Shown here piece by piece: positions 36,498-45,716 of a DNA stretch of 64,000 bases; the first letter of the stretch is position 1, and the number at the start of each line of letters is the position of its first letter. The notes beneath the pieces were generated by a model that was given only the letters and a program-made list of their open reading frames with translations, ran no database searches and was not told the DNA's origin. Source of the DNA: Seribacter sp963934295 (GTDB taxonomy: Bacteria > Verrucomicrobiota > Verrucomicrobiia > Opitutales > Seribacteraceae). The translations under genes and the position numbers were made by a program. Location: positions 62,001 through 126,000 of the forward strand of contig CAWVXY010000002.1 of NCBI GenBank assembly GCA_963934295.1. The letters are read 5' to 3'.

Positions 36498-37392
36498 TTT
36501 GCGATTAAAAATACTTCTTTTACTCTTTCTTTTTCTTTCCCCGTTATGGGGGCAGGATGTAGTTCGGGTTGCGAGTTTTAACCTAAGGAATTATCTTTCT
36601 TGCGATCGAATAGTTGAAGGGAAATGGCGACCTGATTATCCAAAGCCGGAGATTGAGAAAAAAGCGGTTCGTTCGATTATTCGTTCAGTCAATCCGGATA
36701 TTTTAGCTATTCAAGAAATGGGAGACTATCCATACATGGTCGAACTTTGGATGGATTTGAATACCACTGGCGGACCATATTATCCTTATGCCGTTTGGAT
36801 GCCTAATGAGGGGGAAGGGGAGGTTCGGCATCTCGCATTTCTTAGCAAATATCCGCCCGTTTCAATTGTTAAGCATACGGATGTGTCGTTTTCTTATTTT
36901 GACGGGGTGGAACATTCGGGAAGAGGATTATTGGAGATGACATTTTGTCCTCATGGGACCAATTTTCATATTTTCAACCTCCATTTGAAAAGTATGTGGA
37001 CCGAGCGTAAAGATGACCCACAAGCCAAAATAAGAAGGGAAAAAGAAGCACGTGTGATGCGCGACCTTATCCGTAAAAAATATCCACCTGATAGTAAATC
37101 AGAATATTTGATTGTGGGAGATTTTAATGACCATAAAAATTCTGCACCTTTGAGGAGGTTTACAACGGTGAATGAAACCGTTTTATCTAGTATGATTCCA
37201 TGTTTTGATTCTCGTGGGCATTTATGGACACATTATTTTAAAAAACAGGATAGTTATTCGAGAATTGATTATATTTTGGCAAACCCGACGATGACCAAGA
37301 GATTTATTCCAAAATCCGGATGGATCATTGATTCAGAAGAAAGTAAATTTGCTTCTGATCACAGATTGATCTACGCAGATTTTTCTTTTTGA
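36484..37392 (+). CDS. Secreted endonuclease/exonuclease/phosphatase-family hydrolase
   Basis: A 302-residue EEP-fold protein with a signal peptide (KILLLLFLFLSPLWGQ). Motifs are VASFNLRNY (strand 1 Asn), LAIQEMGD (metal Glu), FNLHLKSMW, IVGDFNDH (Asp and Asn), SRIDYILAN and SDHRLIYADF (Asp-His). Secreted relatives include nucleases and phospho-esterases. The GTG start at 36484 overlaps the SHD1 gene by 14 nt; an in-frame TTG at 36499 is an alternative. Substrate unknown. Confidence 0.82.
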   Translation: MAEVNLRLKILLLLFLFLSPLWGQDVVRVASFNLRNYLSCDRIVEGKWRPDYPKPEIEKKAVRSIIRSVNPDILAIQEMGDYPYMVELWMDLNTTGGPYYPYAVWMPNEGEGEVRHLAFLSKYPPVSIVKHTDVSFSYFDGVEHSGRGLLEMTFCPHGTNFHIFNLHLKSMWTERKDDPQAKIRREKEARVMRDLIRKKYPPDSKSEYLIVGDFNDHKNSAPLRRFTTVNETVLSSMIPCFDSRGHLWTHYFKKQDSYSRIDYILANPTMTKRFIPKSGWIIDSEESKFASDHRLIYADFSF

Positions 37393-37406
37393 CCCTGTTT
37401 CATAAA

Positions 37407-38858
37407 TTAGCTCTTCCACAAATTATTCTTTTCAATCATTTGAGTGACGCAGGGAGGTAAACTATCTTTCCACCCATCTGTTCGATTTCGAACAAGTTCA
37501 AATATATCTCTGGAAAATAAGTTCATATTAGATCGGTCGCAATTTTCGATGGTTATAAGAAATCCGTTTTCACGAATATATTTATACAAATTCCGCAGAT
37601 TACTTGCGACAAGAAGGTTATCGATTGTAACTAAACCATCATCATCGATCTCTGTTTCCACATTGTCCCCCACACCCATTTGTTTGCTGTATCGTTCGAA
37701 ATTTTTCAATTCGATGGGGTAGGCATAAATTTTTACATTATCTTTAAAAAGTTTTCCAAATGCTTCAAGAATCCCGCCTTCCAATTTTGAATAATAATCC
37801 TCTTTAAAAATATCGGCTAAGTTATTTAAGCCCAAAACCAAACCTATTGGATTTCTTACATAACGACGAAGGTATGAGGAAAGTTTGAAGTATTCAAGGT
37901 AGTTGGATACCAACACTCCATATCCACAGGAGTTGATTACTTCAATTCGAGCAATAAAATCTTTATAGTCTATGTCTCCTTCATTTAATAAACTGCGAAG
38001 CGTCAATTCCATAAATACTTCCACCCCCCCTTCTTCCACATCCTCTCTCGCTACAAATTGAGACTTTGCTTTTTCAAGCATATCTAAGTTTACCTTGGTC
38101 AATGGTCTAAAACTTCCTCGTTCAATTAGGCATGCTTTCTTGTAAAGCTTCTCCGCCGGTTGTACCACATGACCTGATTCATTAAACATTACTGCGTGGG
38201 TAAGTCCTTTCTCTGCTAACTTCAGGCAGAGGATACGGTTGTCAACAACCTCGAAGGACGGGCCATTGAATTCGATCATATCCACTTCTATACGATTTTC
38301 TCCGATACTATCAGTTAGACTTTCAATAAATGAGTCTGGATTTCCGCTTAGGTGCATTGCTCCATAGACTAAATTGACCCCCAGTATTCCAATAGCTTCC
38401 TGTTGTAGTTGGTTATCCGTATCCAGCATGCGCACATGAAGAATAATATCGTGGTGGGGTGATAGAGGAGAGATTTGAAACCGTATGCCCATCCAACCGT
38501 GGCATTCATTAGTTTTGCTGTAATTTAGAGCTGAAACGGTGTTAGAAAATGCAAAAAAAGTGCTTTGTTCCCCTCGTGCTTCGGATAAGCGTTCATCTAA
38601 AAGCCCATATTCATGAGCCATCATTTGGACCAATCTTTTTCGAGATACATAACGTCCAGCTTCTCCATAAATCGCATCACTGAATTTCATGTCGTATGCA
38701 GAAATTGTCTTTGCTACCGTTCCGGCAGCACCACCAGCTTGAAAAAAGTGGCGTGCAACTTCTTGTCCTGCACCAATTTCCGCAAATGTGCCATACTTGG
38801 ATGAATCTAAGTTTACGCGAAGCGCTTTACGTTCCGCTGTGAGTTCTTGTTCTGTCAT
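37407..38858 (-). CDS. Conserved protein of unknown function (GAGQEVARHFF family)
   Basis: This is a 483-residue soluble protein from ATG 38858. The start is chosen because MTEQELTAERKALRVNLDSS leads directly into the conserved block; 13 codons lie before it in frame. YGTFAEIGAGQEVARHFFQA then GGAAGTVAKTISAYDMKFSD are a clear signature of a family widespread in Bacteria but without, to my knowledge, a proven function; ERGSFRPLTKVNLDMLEKA is another. No P-loop, signal peptide or membrane helix is seen. It diverges from sppA with about 90 bp between. I do not assign a function. Confidence 0.65.
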   Translation of the reverse strand: MTEQELTAERKALRVNLDSSKYGTFAEIGAGQEVARHFFQAGGAAGTVAKTISAYDMKFSDAIYGEAGRYVSRKRLVQMMAHEYGLLDERLSEARGEQSTFFAFSNTVSALNYSKTNECHGWMGIRFQISPLSPHHDIILHVRMLDTDNQLQQEAIGILGVNLVYGAMHLSGNPDSFIESLTDSIGENRIEVDMIEFNGPSFEVVDNRILCLKLAEKGLTHAVMFNESGHVVQPAEKLYKKACLIERGSFRPLTKVNLDMLEKAKSQFVAREDVEEGGVEVFMELTLRSLLNEGDIDYKDFIARIEVINSCGYGVLVSNYLEYFKLSSYLRRYVRNPIGLVLGLNNLADIFKEDYYSKLEGGILEAFGKLFKDNVKIYAYPIELKNFERYSKQMGVGDNVETEIDDDGLVTIDNLLVASNLRNLYKYIRENGFLITIENCDRSNMNLFSRDIFELVRNRTDGWKDSLPPCVTQMIEKNNLWKS

Positions 38859-38948
38859 AGTTAATGAATAAATGTGTATTTTTTTCGATACAGGCAAAGT
38901 TTTTCTTCGACCTTATCCAAAAAGAGGTATTTTCTTGGCAAAACTTTT

Positions 38949-40790
38949 ATGAAATCCTTTTTTAAAGATGTGTTTAAGAGAATGGCGGTGACATTGGTCT
39001 CAACCATTCTTTTTGTGTTGTTTTCGATTTTCCTTTTTCAGTCAGTCATTTCGTCCTTTTTTCAGGAGCAAAAAGAAGAACCTATTGAGGGTTCATTTCT
39101 TGTTCTAGATTTATCCATGAATTTAACTGATCGTCCGTCGGGTTTAGATCTTGAGGATTTAACCCGTGAGGCATTAACAAATGAAAGGAAGCCTCCCAAC
39201 TTTCATTTACGAGAAATTATTTTGGCCGTTAAGAAAGCTGCAACTGACCCAAGTATTCGAGGAATATTCATTGAAGGCGGTTTTATGCCTGACGGCTATG
39301 GATGTGGATATGGTGCGATTAAGGAGCTTCTTTTTACCATTGAATCATTCAAGGAATCAGGCAAGCAGGTGATTGGCTTTTATTCAGACCCAACTCAATT
39401 AGATTATTTGGTTTATTCAATCTGCGATGAATTACATATGAACCCAAGTGGAACTTTAATTTTAAATGGGTTAGCGAATGAACAAATTTTTCTAGCCGAA
39501 GCTTTTGAGAAATACGGAGTGGGTATTCAAGTTGTCCGAGTTGGAGAATTTAAAGGTGCAGTTGAGCCATTTATTTCCACAGCATTTAGTGATGAAAATC
39601 GTCTACAAATATCCCGACTGCTTGATTTACGTTGGGATGATTATTTAGATACGATTTCCCGTAACCGAGGTTTAGACGAATCAGAATTAAAGTTTTTATT
39701 GGATCAAAATTTTCTCTTAAGTCCCGAAGTCTGTAAGCAGGTCGGTCTAGTGGATCAAGTTTCCTCGTATAGTGAAATGCTTGACCGGCTTAAAACTTTA
39801 GGGAAAGAAGATAGAGATACCGAAGAATTTGCCCGGGTTAAATTGATTGATTATGTGGATCGTCCACTATCTTCTTCTGATATTGAAGGTAAGGAAGAGA
39901 ACAAGGGGGCTCAAATTGCGGTGGTATATGTAGAGGGAGCCATTATGGATGGAATGGGCGATGATGGTGTTTCTGTTGGTGGTGGAGAGATTGCTAAGCG
40001 AATTAGAGAAGTGTCAAAGGACGATAGCTTCAAGGGGTTGGTATTGAGAGTAAATAGCCCAGGGGGTAGTGTCTCGGGGTCGGATGCTATATTAAGCGAA
40101 ATTACTCGAATAAAGGAGAAGGGTATGCCTGTGATTGTATCAATGGGAGCCGTTGCTGCTTCGGGGGGATATTGGATTTCGATGGATTCAGATAAAATAT
40201 TTGCGGGAGAACAAACGATAACTGGGTCGATTGGCGTTTTTGGGCTTATTCCCAATCTTAAAAAGATGGCTGAAGGTTTTGGCATACACTGGGATGTGGT
40301 AAAGACCCACACATCGGCTGACATCATGAGTGTATCCCGAGCCAAATCCGATTTGGAACTTGAGGTCGTACAGAATCATGTTGAGCGAATTTATGACCGA
40401 TTTTTGAATCTTGTTAGCGAAAATAGAGATTTAAATGTAACTCGGATTAGTGAAATTGCCCAAGGTCGTGTTTGGATGGGAGTGGATGCACATGAACTGG
40501 GATTAGTTGATGAATTAGGTGGTCTTGAGGATGCAATTAAATTCGCTGCTGAGACAGCAGGAGTCACCGAGTATAAAGTTGAAGAGTTTCCCAAGGTGAA
40601 GAATTCTTTCGATCTTTTAGAGGATGTCCTCCAAGTTAAATATAATAACCACAGAATTGCTCGAGTTTCTACCAGTTGGGAAGATATAATTGAAAAAACA
40701 ACATTTTTCATTAACCAAGTCAGGCATTTTAACGATCCAAGAAATTCTTACTCTTTACTTCCATGGTATCGTGGAAGGTTTGGCTTTTAA
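38949..40790 (+). CDS. sppA: Signal peptide peptidase SppA, 67K type
   Basis: A 613-residue protein from ATG 38949; the upstream codons are unlikely. An N-terminal helix anchors it in the inner membrane (VTLVSTILFVLFSIFLF). Two peptidase_S49 halves follow: VGEFKGAVEPF gives the lysine K202 in the first half, and MGAVAASGGYWIS gives the serine S405 in the second, matching the Lys/Ser dyad of E. coli SppA. VNSPGGSVSGSDAI precedes the Ser. It digests cleaved signal peptides in the membrane. Followed 32 bp on by a sufT-like gene. Confidence 0.9.
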   Translation: MKSFFKDVFKRMAVTLVSTILFVLFSIFLFQSVISSFFQEQKEEPIEGSFLVLDLSMNLTDRPSGLDLEDLTREALTNERKPPNFHLREIILAVKKAATDPSIRGIFIEGGFMPDGYGCGYGAIKELLFTIESFKESGKQVIGFYSDPTQLDYLVYSICDELHMNPSGTLILNGLANEQIFLAEAFEKYGVGIQVVRVGEFKGAVEPFISTAFSDENRLQISRLLDLRWDDYLDTISRNRGLDESELKFLLDQNFLLSPEVCKQVGLVDQVSSYSEMLDRLKTLGKEDRDTEEFARVKLIDYVDRPLSSSDIEGKEENKGAQIAVVYVEGAIMDGMGDDGVSVGGGEIAKRIREVSKDDSFKGLVLRVNSPGGSVSGSDAILSEITRIKEKGMPVIVSMGAVAASGGYWISMDSDKIFAGEQTITGSIGVFGLIPNLKKMAEGFGIHWDVVKTHTSADIMSVSRAKSDLELEVVQNHVERIYDRFLNLVSENRDLNVTRISEIAQGRVWMGVDAHELGLVDELGGLEDAIKFAAETAGVTEYKVEEFPKVKNSFDLLEDVLQVKYNNHRIARVSTSWEDIIEKTTFFINQVRHFNDPRNSYSLLPWYRGRFGF

Positions 40791-40822
40791 ATATTATCCT
40801 TAACCCTTTTAACCCTGTATTC

Positions 40823-41368
40823 ATGAAAAAAGAAGTTACCTTACTCAAAAATTGTGCTGCGACAATCATCCCTGCCGGAGATGAAGTTATCCTTGCTGAA
40901 GGGCAAACCTACAGCATTGCTCAGTCTCTCGGTGGTTCAGTTACGCTGAGAGATGCTAATGGGATGTACCGGGTAGGGGAGGGCGAATTGTCTGCTCTCG
41001 GGGAGGAGATAAAAAATGAAGTTGAGCGGGATCGTGAAGTGAAGTCTCCTGATAAGTCATTTAGCGAGGAAGTTGTATGGGAAGCATTGAGCGGTTGTTA
41101 CGACCCTGAAATCCCGGTGAATATTGTTGATCTCGGATTGGTTTACGATTTGAAAATTAGCGGACAAGATAACTTGAGGAAGGTTGAGGTTAAAATGACT
41201 TTGACTGCACAAGGATGTGGTATGGGACCGGTAATTGCGGACGATGCCAAGACACGGATTGAAGCACTTTCTCAGGTAAGTGAAGTTTCTGTTGATATCG
41301 TTTGGGATCCACCATGGAATCCAAGAATGATGTCGGCTGAAGGAAAAAGAGTTCTTGGATTGGAATAG
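40823..41368 (+). CDS. sufT: SufT-type Fe-S assembly protein (MIP18/DUF59)
   Basis: A 181-residue protein from ATG 40823. The N-terminus (ATIIPAGDEVILAEGQTYSI...QSLGGSVTLRD) is the extension of SufT-like proteins, and the C-terminal ~100 residues form the MIP18 domain: LSGCYDPEIPVNIVDLGLVY, TLTAQGCGMGPVIADD with the conserved Cys, and VDIVWDPPWNPRMMS. SufT helps Fe-S cluster maturation. No other suf gene is nearby, so it is detached from the SUF operon, as sometimes seen. Confidence 0.85.
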   Translation: MKKEVTLLKNCAATIIPAGDEVILAEGQTYSIAQSLGGSVTLRDANGMYRVGEGELSALGEEIKNEVERDREVKSPDKSFSEEVVWEALSGCYDPEIPVNIVDLGLVYDLKISGQDNLRKVEVKMTLTAQGCGMGPVIADDAKTRIEALSQVSEVSVDIVWDPPWNPRMMSAEGKRVLGLE

Positions 41369-41394
41369 TTTACTTCAGAGTATATGGCTCAACC

Positions 41395-42627
41395 CTACCT
41401 TTTAAGATCATAACATAGAATATATTCCTGATCTCGGAGGTATAGTTTACCATCACATATCACTGGGTGTGTCCATATCCTGCCTTTGGGGTTTCTTTTT
41501 TTGGTTTGCGGGTTGATGGTGAATTCTCCGTGAGTTTTCCATCCATTTGGACTTGCCTCAATAAGAATTACTTTTCCATCTCCTTCTCCTTGGCAATAAA
41601 AGCGTTTGTCTGCATAAGCGATTGCTCCTTTCCCAAGAGTCTTCTTTTCGTTCCAGACAAGTTCGCCAGTCTTGAAGTCTTGGCATGCCCATCCAACGCC
41701 GTCTGAATATCCGTATAAATATTCTCCTACCTTAATGACTCCACCATGATGATTTTTCATCACTTTATTTTCGTATACATCCGAAGGATAGTTTTTACCT
41801 AAATCAATTAATTTACAACCCACGCCATAGCCGGCAGTTATGTATACATAGCCCTCTGAAAAAATAGGAGTAGGGATTACCGCAACTTTTCCGGGCCAAG
41901 ATGATTTCCATAAAATCGACCCATTTTTAGGATCTACTCCAACGACATTTTTCATGACTAGTTGAACATATTGAGTTTGTCCACGATGCGTTATGGATAT
42001 GGGAGACGAATATTGTGCACCATCAGTGAAATTAGTTGTTCTCCAAATCGTTTTTCCTGAATTTGCGTCAAGGGCAGCTAGTGTGCCTTCCTTTCCGCCA
42101 GGAGTACAAATTATTTTACCATTATCAATGAGAACGGACTCCGTGTAACCCCATCCAGGAACTTTGCCTCCAAGATCTTGAACTAAGCTTTTTTGCCATA
42201 ATTTTTTTCCTGATTTTATATCAACGCAGACCAAGTTACCTTTTCCCCCCAATGCATATACTTTTTTACCTGAGACTGAAGGACTCATCCGGGGACCATC
42301 TCCCCAACCATTGGTTAATAGCTCACCCACTTTGAGCGACCATAGTTTTTTTCCGGAATTTGCATTGAAGGCCAGAAGGGATTCTGACTTATCGAATGCA
42401 CCCATTGTAAAAAGTATACCATCTTGTATTGTGAAACCTGAATAACCTAAACCTGCCTGATCTGAGACCCAAAGTTTATTTGGACCATCACTAGGCCATT
42501 CTTGAAGAAGCCCTGTTTCCTTTGTTACTCCGTCTCGTAGCTCACCACGCCAAGATGGCCAATTAGTTGCCAAGAGTGAAAAGTATGAAGATAAAATAAA
42601 CGATGTAGTGAGTATAAAGAATTTCAT
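41395..42627 (-). CDS. PQQ-like beta-propeller protein, secreted
   Basis: A 410-residue protein with a signal peptide (FFILTTSFILSSYFSLLA). WPSWRGELRDGVTKETGLLQ begins an eight-bladed-type propeller with repeats such as LLAFNANSGKKLWSL, LVCVDIKSGKKLWQK, LAALDANSGKTIWR and VGVDPKNGSILWKS, the PQQ_2 blade pattern. Blades lack an obvious catalytic site, so it is probably a binding protein rather than a quinoprotein enzyme. Such genes are abundant in planctomycetes and verrucomicrobia. Convergent with sufT. Confidence 0.82.
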   Translation of the reverse strand: MKFFILTTSFILSSYFSLLATNWPSWRGELRDGVTKETGLLQEWPSDGPNKLWVSDQAGLGYSGFTIQDGILFTMGAFDKSESLLAFNANSGKKLWSLKVGELLTNGWGDGPRMSPSVSGKKVYALGGKGNLVCVDIKSGKKLWQKSLVQDLGGKVPGWGYTESVLIDNGKIICTPGGKEGTLAALDANSGKTIWRTTNFTDGAQYSSPISITHRGQTQYVQLVMKNVVGVDPKNGSILWKSSWPGKVAVIPTPIFSEGYVYITAGYGVGCKLIDLGKNYPSDVYENKVMKNHHGGVIKVGEYLYGYSDGVGWACQDFKTGELVWNEKKTLGKGAIAYADKRFYCQGEGDGKVILIEASPNGWKTHGEFTINPQTKKRNPKGRIWTHPVICDGKLYLRDQEYILCYDLKR

Positions 42628-42700
42628 ATTATATGTATCTTGTTCCCAAATTTAAAAGGGCAAGAACAAACAATATTTATTTACAATATTATAAAGCAAG

Positions 42701-42724
42701 AAGGAGCCACTTTCGTGACTCCTT
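42701..42724 (-). terminator. Hairpin downstream of the Gfo/Idh/MocA oxidoreductase gene
   Basis: On the minus strand, AAGGAGTCAC and GTGGCTCCTT pair over 10 bp (one G-T) with a GAAA loop, 28 bases past the stop. CTTGCTTT follows, so the U-tract is weak. The tetraloop stem fits an intrinsic terminator. Confidence 0.6.
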
Positions 42725-42751
42725 CAATGTAGGAAAATTTTTAAAAATAGC

Positions 42752-43924
42752 TTACTTCGCTTTGATTTTACCAACTTTTTTCCATCGACCTGATTTTGCT
42801 GAATCAAGCACAGCTTCACAGATATATTGGGTTTCGAGAGCGTCGCGGAAATCGGGACGGTTTGGACGTTTCTTACGGGACCCAAAACCATCCACAAAAT
42901 CTGCAAATTGATTAATAAAGCTGTGCTCATATCCGATGTTTAGACCAGGTACCCACCATTTATCCATATATGGATGCTCGCCGCCATTATCACTCACATG
43001 AATTGAACGCCAACCACGGGTCTTTGCGTCTTCCTTGTCATAGTCATAGTATTCAAGCCTATGCAAGTCGTGTAAATCCCATGCCAGGGATCCATCGGCA
43101 CCATTGATCTCTAGGGTATATAATGCTTTGTGACCACGTGCATAACGGGTTGATTCAAAAATCGCCAAAGATCCGTTAGCAAATCGAGCAAGGAAGGCAC
43201 AGGCATCGTCAATGGTAACTTTTTGTTTCTTACCTGTCTTAGCATGTACACGCTCTTTAACAAATGTTTCGGTCATTGCACTCACCTCTACAATAGGACC
43301 ATTCAACCAAATTGCGGTGTCAATACAGTGTGCGAGAAGATCTCCCGTTACGCCACTGCCAGCTACCTTTGCATCTAATCTCCATAAGCCTTCACCACCT
43401 TGTGGCAAATCTGTATTGATTGTCCAGTCCTGAAGAAAATTCGAACGATAATGATAGATTTTACCGAGTCTTCCTTCTTCAATCATATTTTTAGCAAGAG
43501 AAACTGCAGGGATACGGCGATAGTTGTACCAAACCATGTTTGGTACTTTTGCTTTTTCCACCTCACGAACCATTTCCTCACCTTCCTTACAATTCAATGC
43601 GAGTGGTTTTTCACACAGAATCGCTTTGCCTGCTTTAGCCGCAGCAATTGCGATTTCGTGGTGAACATTATTAGGTGCGGCAATATCAATTACATCGATG
43701 TCATCTCGATCGATCAGTTTGCGCCAATCTGTTTCAACAGACTCATATCCCCATTGTGATGCGAAAGCTTCTGCACGATCTTTATTGCGTGCACAAACGG
43801 CAGCAAGTTGAGGTTCATATTTTAAATCAAAGAAATTGGGTACTTTACGAAATGCATTCGAATGGGTTCTGCCCATAAAGCCGTAGCCAATTAGTCCGAT
43901 ACGTAATGGTTTTTTTGTAGCCAT
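42752..43924 (-). CDS. Gfo/Idh/MocA-family oxidoreductase
   Basis: A 390-residue protein. IGLIGYGFMGRTHSNAFRK (8-26) is the Rossmann NAD-binding start, DVIDIAAPNNVHHEIAIAA and LCEKPLALN hold the family-typical Lys of the EKP motif, and the C-terminal domain is the usual substrate-binding alpha/beta fold. It would oxidise or reduce a sugar or inositol using NAD(P). Neighbouring MFS and secreted propeller genes suggest sugar use. Bounded by terminators on both sides, so it is a single-gene unit. Confidence 0.85.
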   Translation of the reverse strand: MATKKPLRIGLIGYGFMGRTHSNAFRKVPNFFDLKYEPQLAAVCARNKDRAEAFASQWGYESVETDWRKLIDRDDIDVIDIAAPNNVHHEIAIAAAKAGKAILCEKPLALNCKEGEEMVREVEKAKVPNMVWYNYRRIPAVSLAKNMIEEGRLGKIYHYRSNFLQDWTINTDLPQGGEGLWRLDAKVAGSGVTGDLLAHCIDTAIWLNGPIVEVSAMTETFVKERVHAKTGKKQKVTIDDACAFLARFANGSLAIFESTRYARGHKALYTLEINGADGSLAWDLHDLHRLEYYDYDKEDAKTRGWRSIHVSDNGGEHPYMDKWWVPGLNIGYEHSFINQFADFVDGFGSRKKRPNRPDFRDALETQYICEAVLDSAKSGRWKKVGKIKAK

Positions 43925-43972
43925 AATATTATGATATGTTGTTAATTAAGATTTAGGGAGAGTGGGAGTCAC

Positions 43973-44007
43973 AAAAAAACCATATCCCAAAGGATATGGC
44001 TTTTTTT
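43973..44007 (-). terminator. Bidirectional-looking terminator after the MFS gene
   Basis: On the minus strand the stem CCATATCC/GGATATGG, loop TTTG, is followed by T7, 25 bases past the MFS stop. Runs of A before and T after make it workable in both directions, although only the minus strand needs it. Confidence 0.8.
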
Positions 44008-44031
44008 GTAAAGTTAAATGAAAGAAAACTT

Positions 44032-45597
44032 TTAAAGTTCAACTGGTTTGTAACCCCCTTTATTTTTGAAGTACAAAATTAAGGCGATGTAGCATACCAA
44101 CATGAAGAAGGGAAAGATCGCAACACTGGCTAAAGATCCCTGCTTGCCATTTTGTATACCTTCTTCAACTTTCACCTTGTTTTCTTCAGGTAGTTTTCCA
44201 ACTTTTTCGGCATCAATTGCAGTGTATGCACCCAAGAAATAGGTGCTATCATTTGAGATCGATTCGTAAGTTTCAACAGAGGTAGCTTCCTCAACTGAGG
44301 CTTTAATTGAATCTTCAGTCATCTTTCCAATTACTGGACCACCAAGGATTCCAACTGCTAGCATTCCGATACCCGCGATTGCATTAAGGGTTAATGCACC
44401 TCCTTTTGGGCATTGTTCGGAAACAACGCCAAGCGTGGTCGGCCAAAAGAAAGTCTTTCCAAACCCGTACAGAGTGGCACAGGCAAAAACTGCAAAAAGA
44501 CCTGATGCGGTGCTCAACAAATAGAGCCCAGCAATGGCTAGCACTGCAGATGTTGCTAATAAGCCTAAAGGCCCAAGTTTTGCAACAATTGGACCGGCAA
44601 ACCAGAAACGAAGAATCATCATGATTGCAGAGGTGTAAATAAGCACAAGTAGTGGGTGCTGCCCGGCTGCTTTGAGTGGTTCCTCCATAAGTCCAGTGAT
44701 TGCTCCATCGGTACCTAATTCAGTCGTTGCTAACGGAATCATTATGATGCACATGAAAATAAGAAGAGGTCGACCCAAAGATTTGCAGTACAAGCCATAG
44801 GCTACTGTTCCAACTGCGGTTAATCCATAAACCATGTTGTCACTCCAACCAAAAACCATCCCTAATTGACGAAATATAAGGTATCCAGCAATCAGGGCTC
44901 CTATTGCACCAAATTCAGCGAGCATCTCTTTATAGGTGGTTCCAGAGGAAACTCGTTCATTAATAGGAAATCTAGCCTTGAGAAGCATGACTAAGTAAAC
45001 GATGGCAGGGATAGCGATAAGATAAATAAGAATTCTCCAATCTTCTGCAGCCTGTTCACCTAAGACAATAGTAAGAATACCACCGATCACTAATCCGCCT
45101 GGCCACCCAGCATGAAGTATATTCAACCACTTAGTTTTGTCTTTATTAAACATCGTGGCAACCACTGGGTTGATGAAAGCTTCAACCGTACCGTTGCCCA
45201 AACCAAGAATAATGGATCCCATATAAAGCAAGTCATAGGCTTCTGTTTGAGCTGCTTTTAACGCATCTCCAGATAGTCCTTCAGCTGAAACGACACCGTA
45301 TGCTTGAAAAGCTAAGAATGCATAAAGAGCATAGCATATAAAGCTGAATACCATCGCTGCCCGATAACCAATCTGATCGATAATTAAGCTAAAAACAATA
45401 ATACTAATCGCGAATGGCCATATTCCCGCACCAAAGAGGACCTGGCCTTGTACTTGGTCTAAGCCAAATGTAGTTGGCCAAAAAGAAGGATCACCAACCA
45501 AGAATGCTCGGGTAATAAAAGCAAAAGCTGTGGTGATGAGGGCGATAAAGCACCCCCAAAATAATTTCATATCCGGTTCTGAATCTTGACTACTCAT
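44032..45597 (-). CDS. MFS transporter
   Basis: A 521-residue polytopic protein with about 12 predicted helices. KLFWGCFIALITTAFAFITR starts the first helix, and GLGNGTVEAFINPVVATMF in helix 5 and YGFGKTFFWPTTLGVVSEQ late in the protein recall sugar-porter MFS members. A long loop with VEEATSVETYESISNDSTYF before the last helices is unusual. The substrate is not predictable; the adjacent Gfo/Idh oxidoreductase hints at a sugar or polyol. Confidence 0.8.
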   Translation of the reverse strand: MSSQDSEPDMKLFWGCFIALITTAFAFITRAFLVGDPSFWPTTFGLDQVQGQVLFGAGIWPFAISIIVFSLIIDQIGYRAAMVFSFICYALYAFLAFQAYGVVSAEGLSGDALKAAQTEAYDLLYMGSIILGLGNGTVEAFINPVVATMFNKDKTKWLNILHAGWPGGLVIGGILTIVLGEQAAEDWRILIYLIAIPAIVYLVMLLKARFPINERVSSGTTYKEMLAEFGAIGALIAGYLIFRQLGMVFGWSDNMVYGLTAVGTVAYGLYCKSLGRPLLIFMCIIMIPLATTELGTDGAITGLMEEPLKAAGQHPLLVLIYTSAIMMILRFWFAGPIVAKLGPLGLLATSAVLAIAGLYLLSTASGLFAVFACATLYGFGKTFFWPTTLGVVSEQCPKGGALTLNAIAGIGMLAVGILGGPVIGKMTEDSIKASVEEATSVETYESISNDSTYFLGAYTAIDAEKVGKLPEENKVKVEEGIQNGKQGSLASVAIFPFFMLVCYIALILYFKNKGGYKPVEL

Positions 45598-45716
45598 GAT
45601 TTTTATGGGCTGTTATGTTAGGCTGTTAATAAGATAAACTTTTATAAGAATTTGCAAAACTTCCATTTTTTGCAAGCCTCAATCATTCGATTAGGCTTCC
45701 GATTTGTACTAAAAGT

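Noticed and set aside
39911..40345. 144-codon minus-strand ORF inside sppA
   Set aside because: Antisense of the SppA catalytic half; no independent support.
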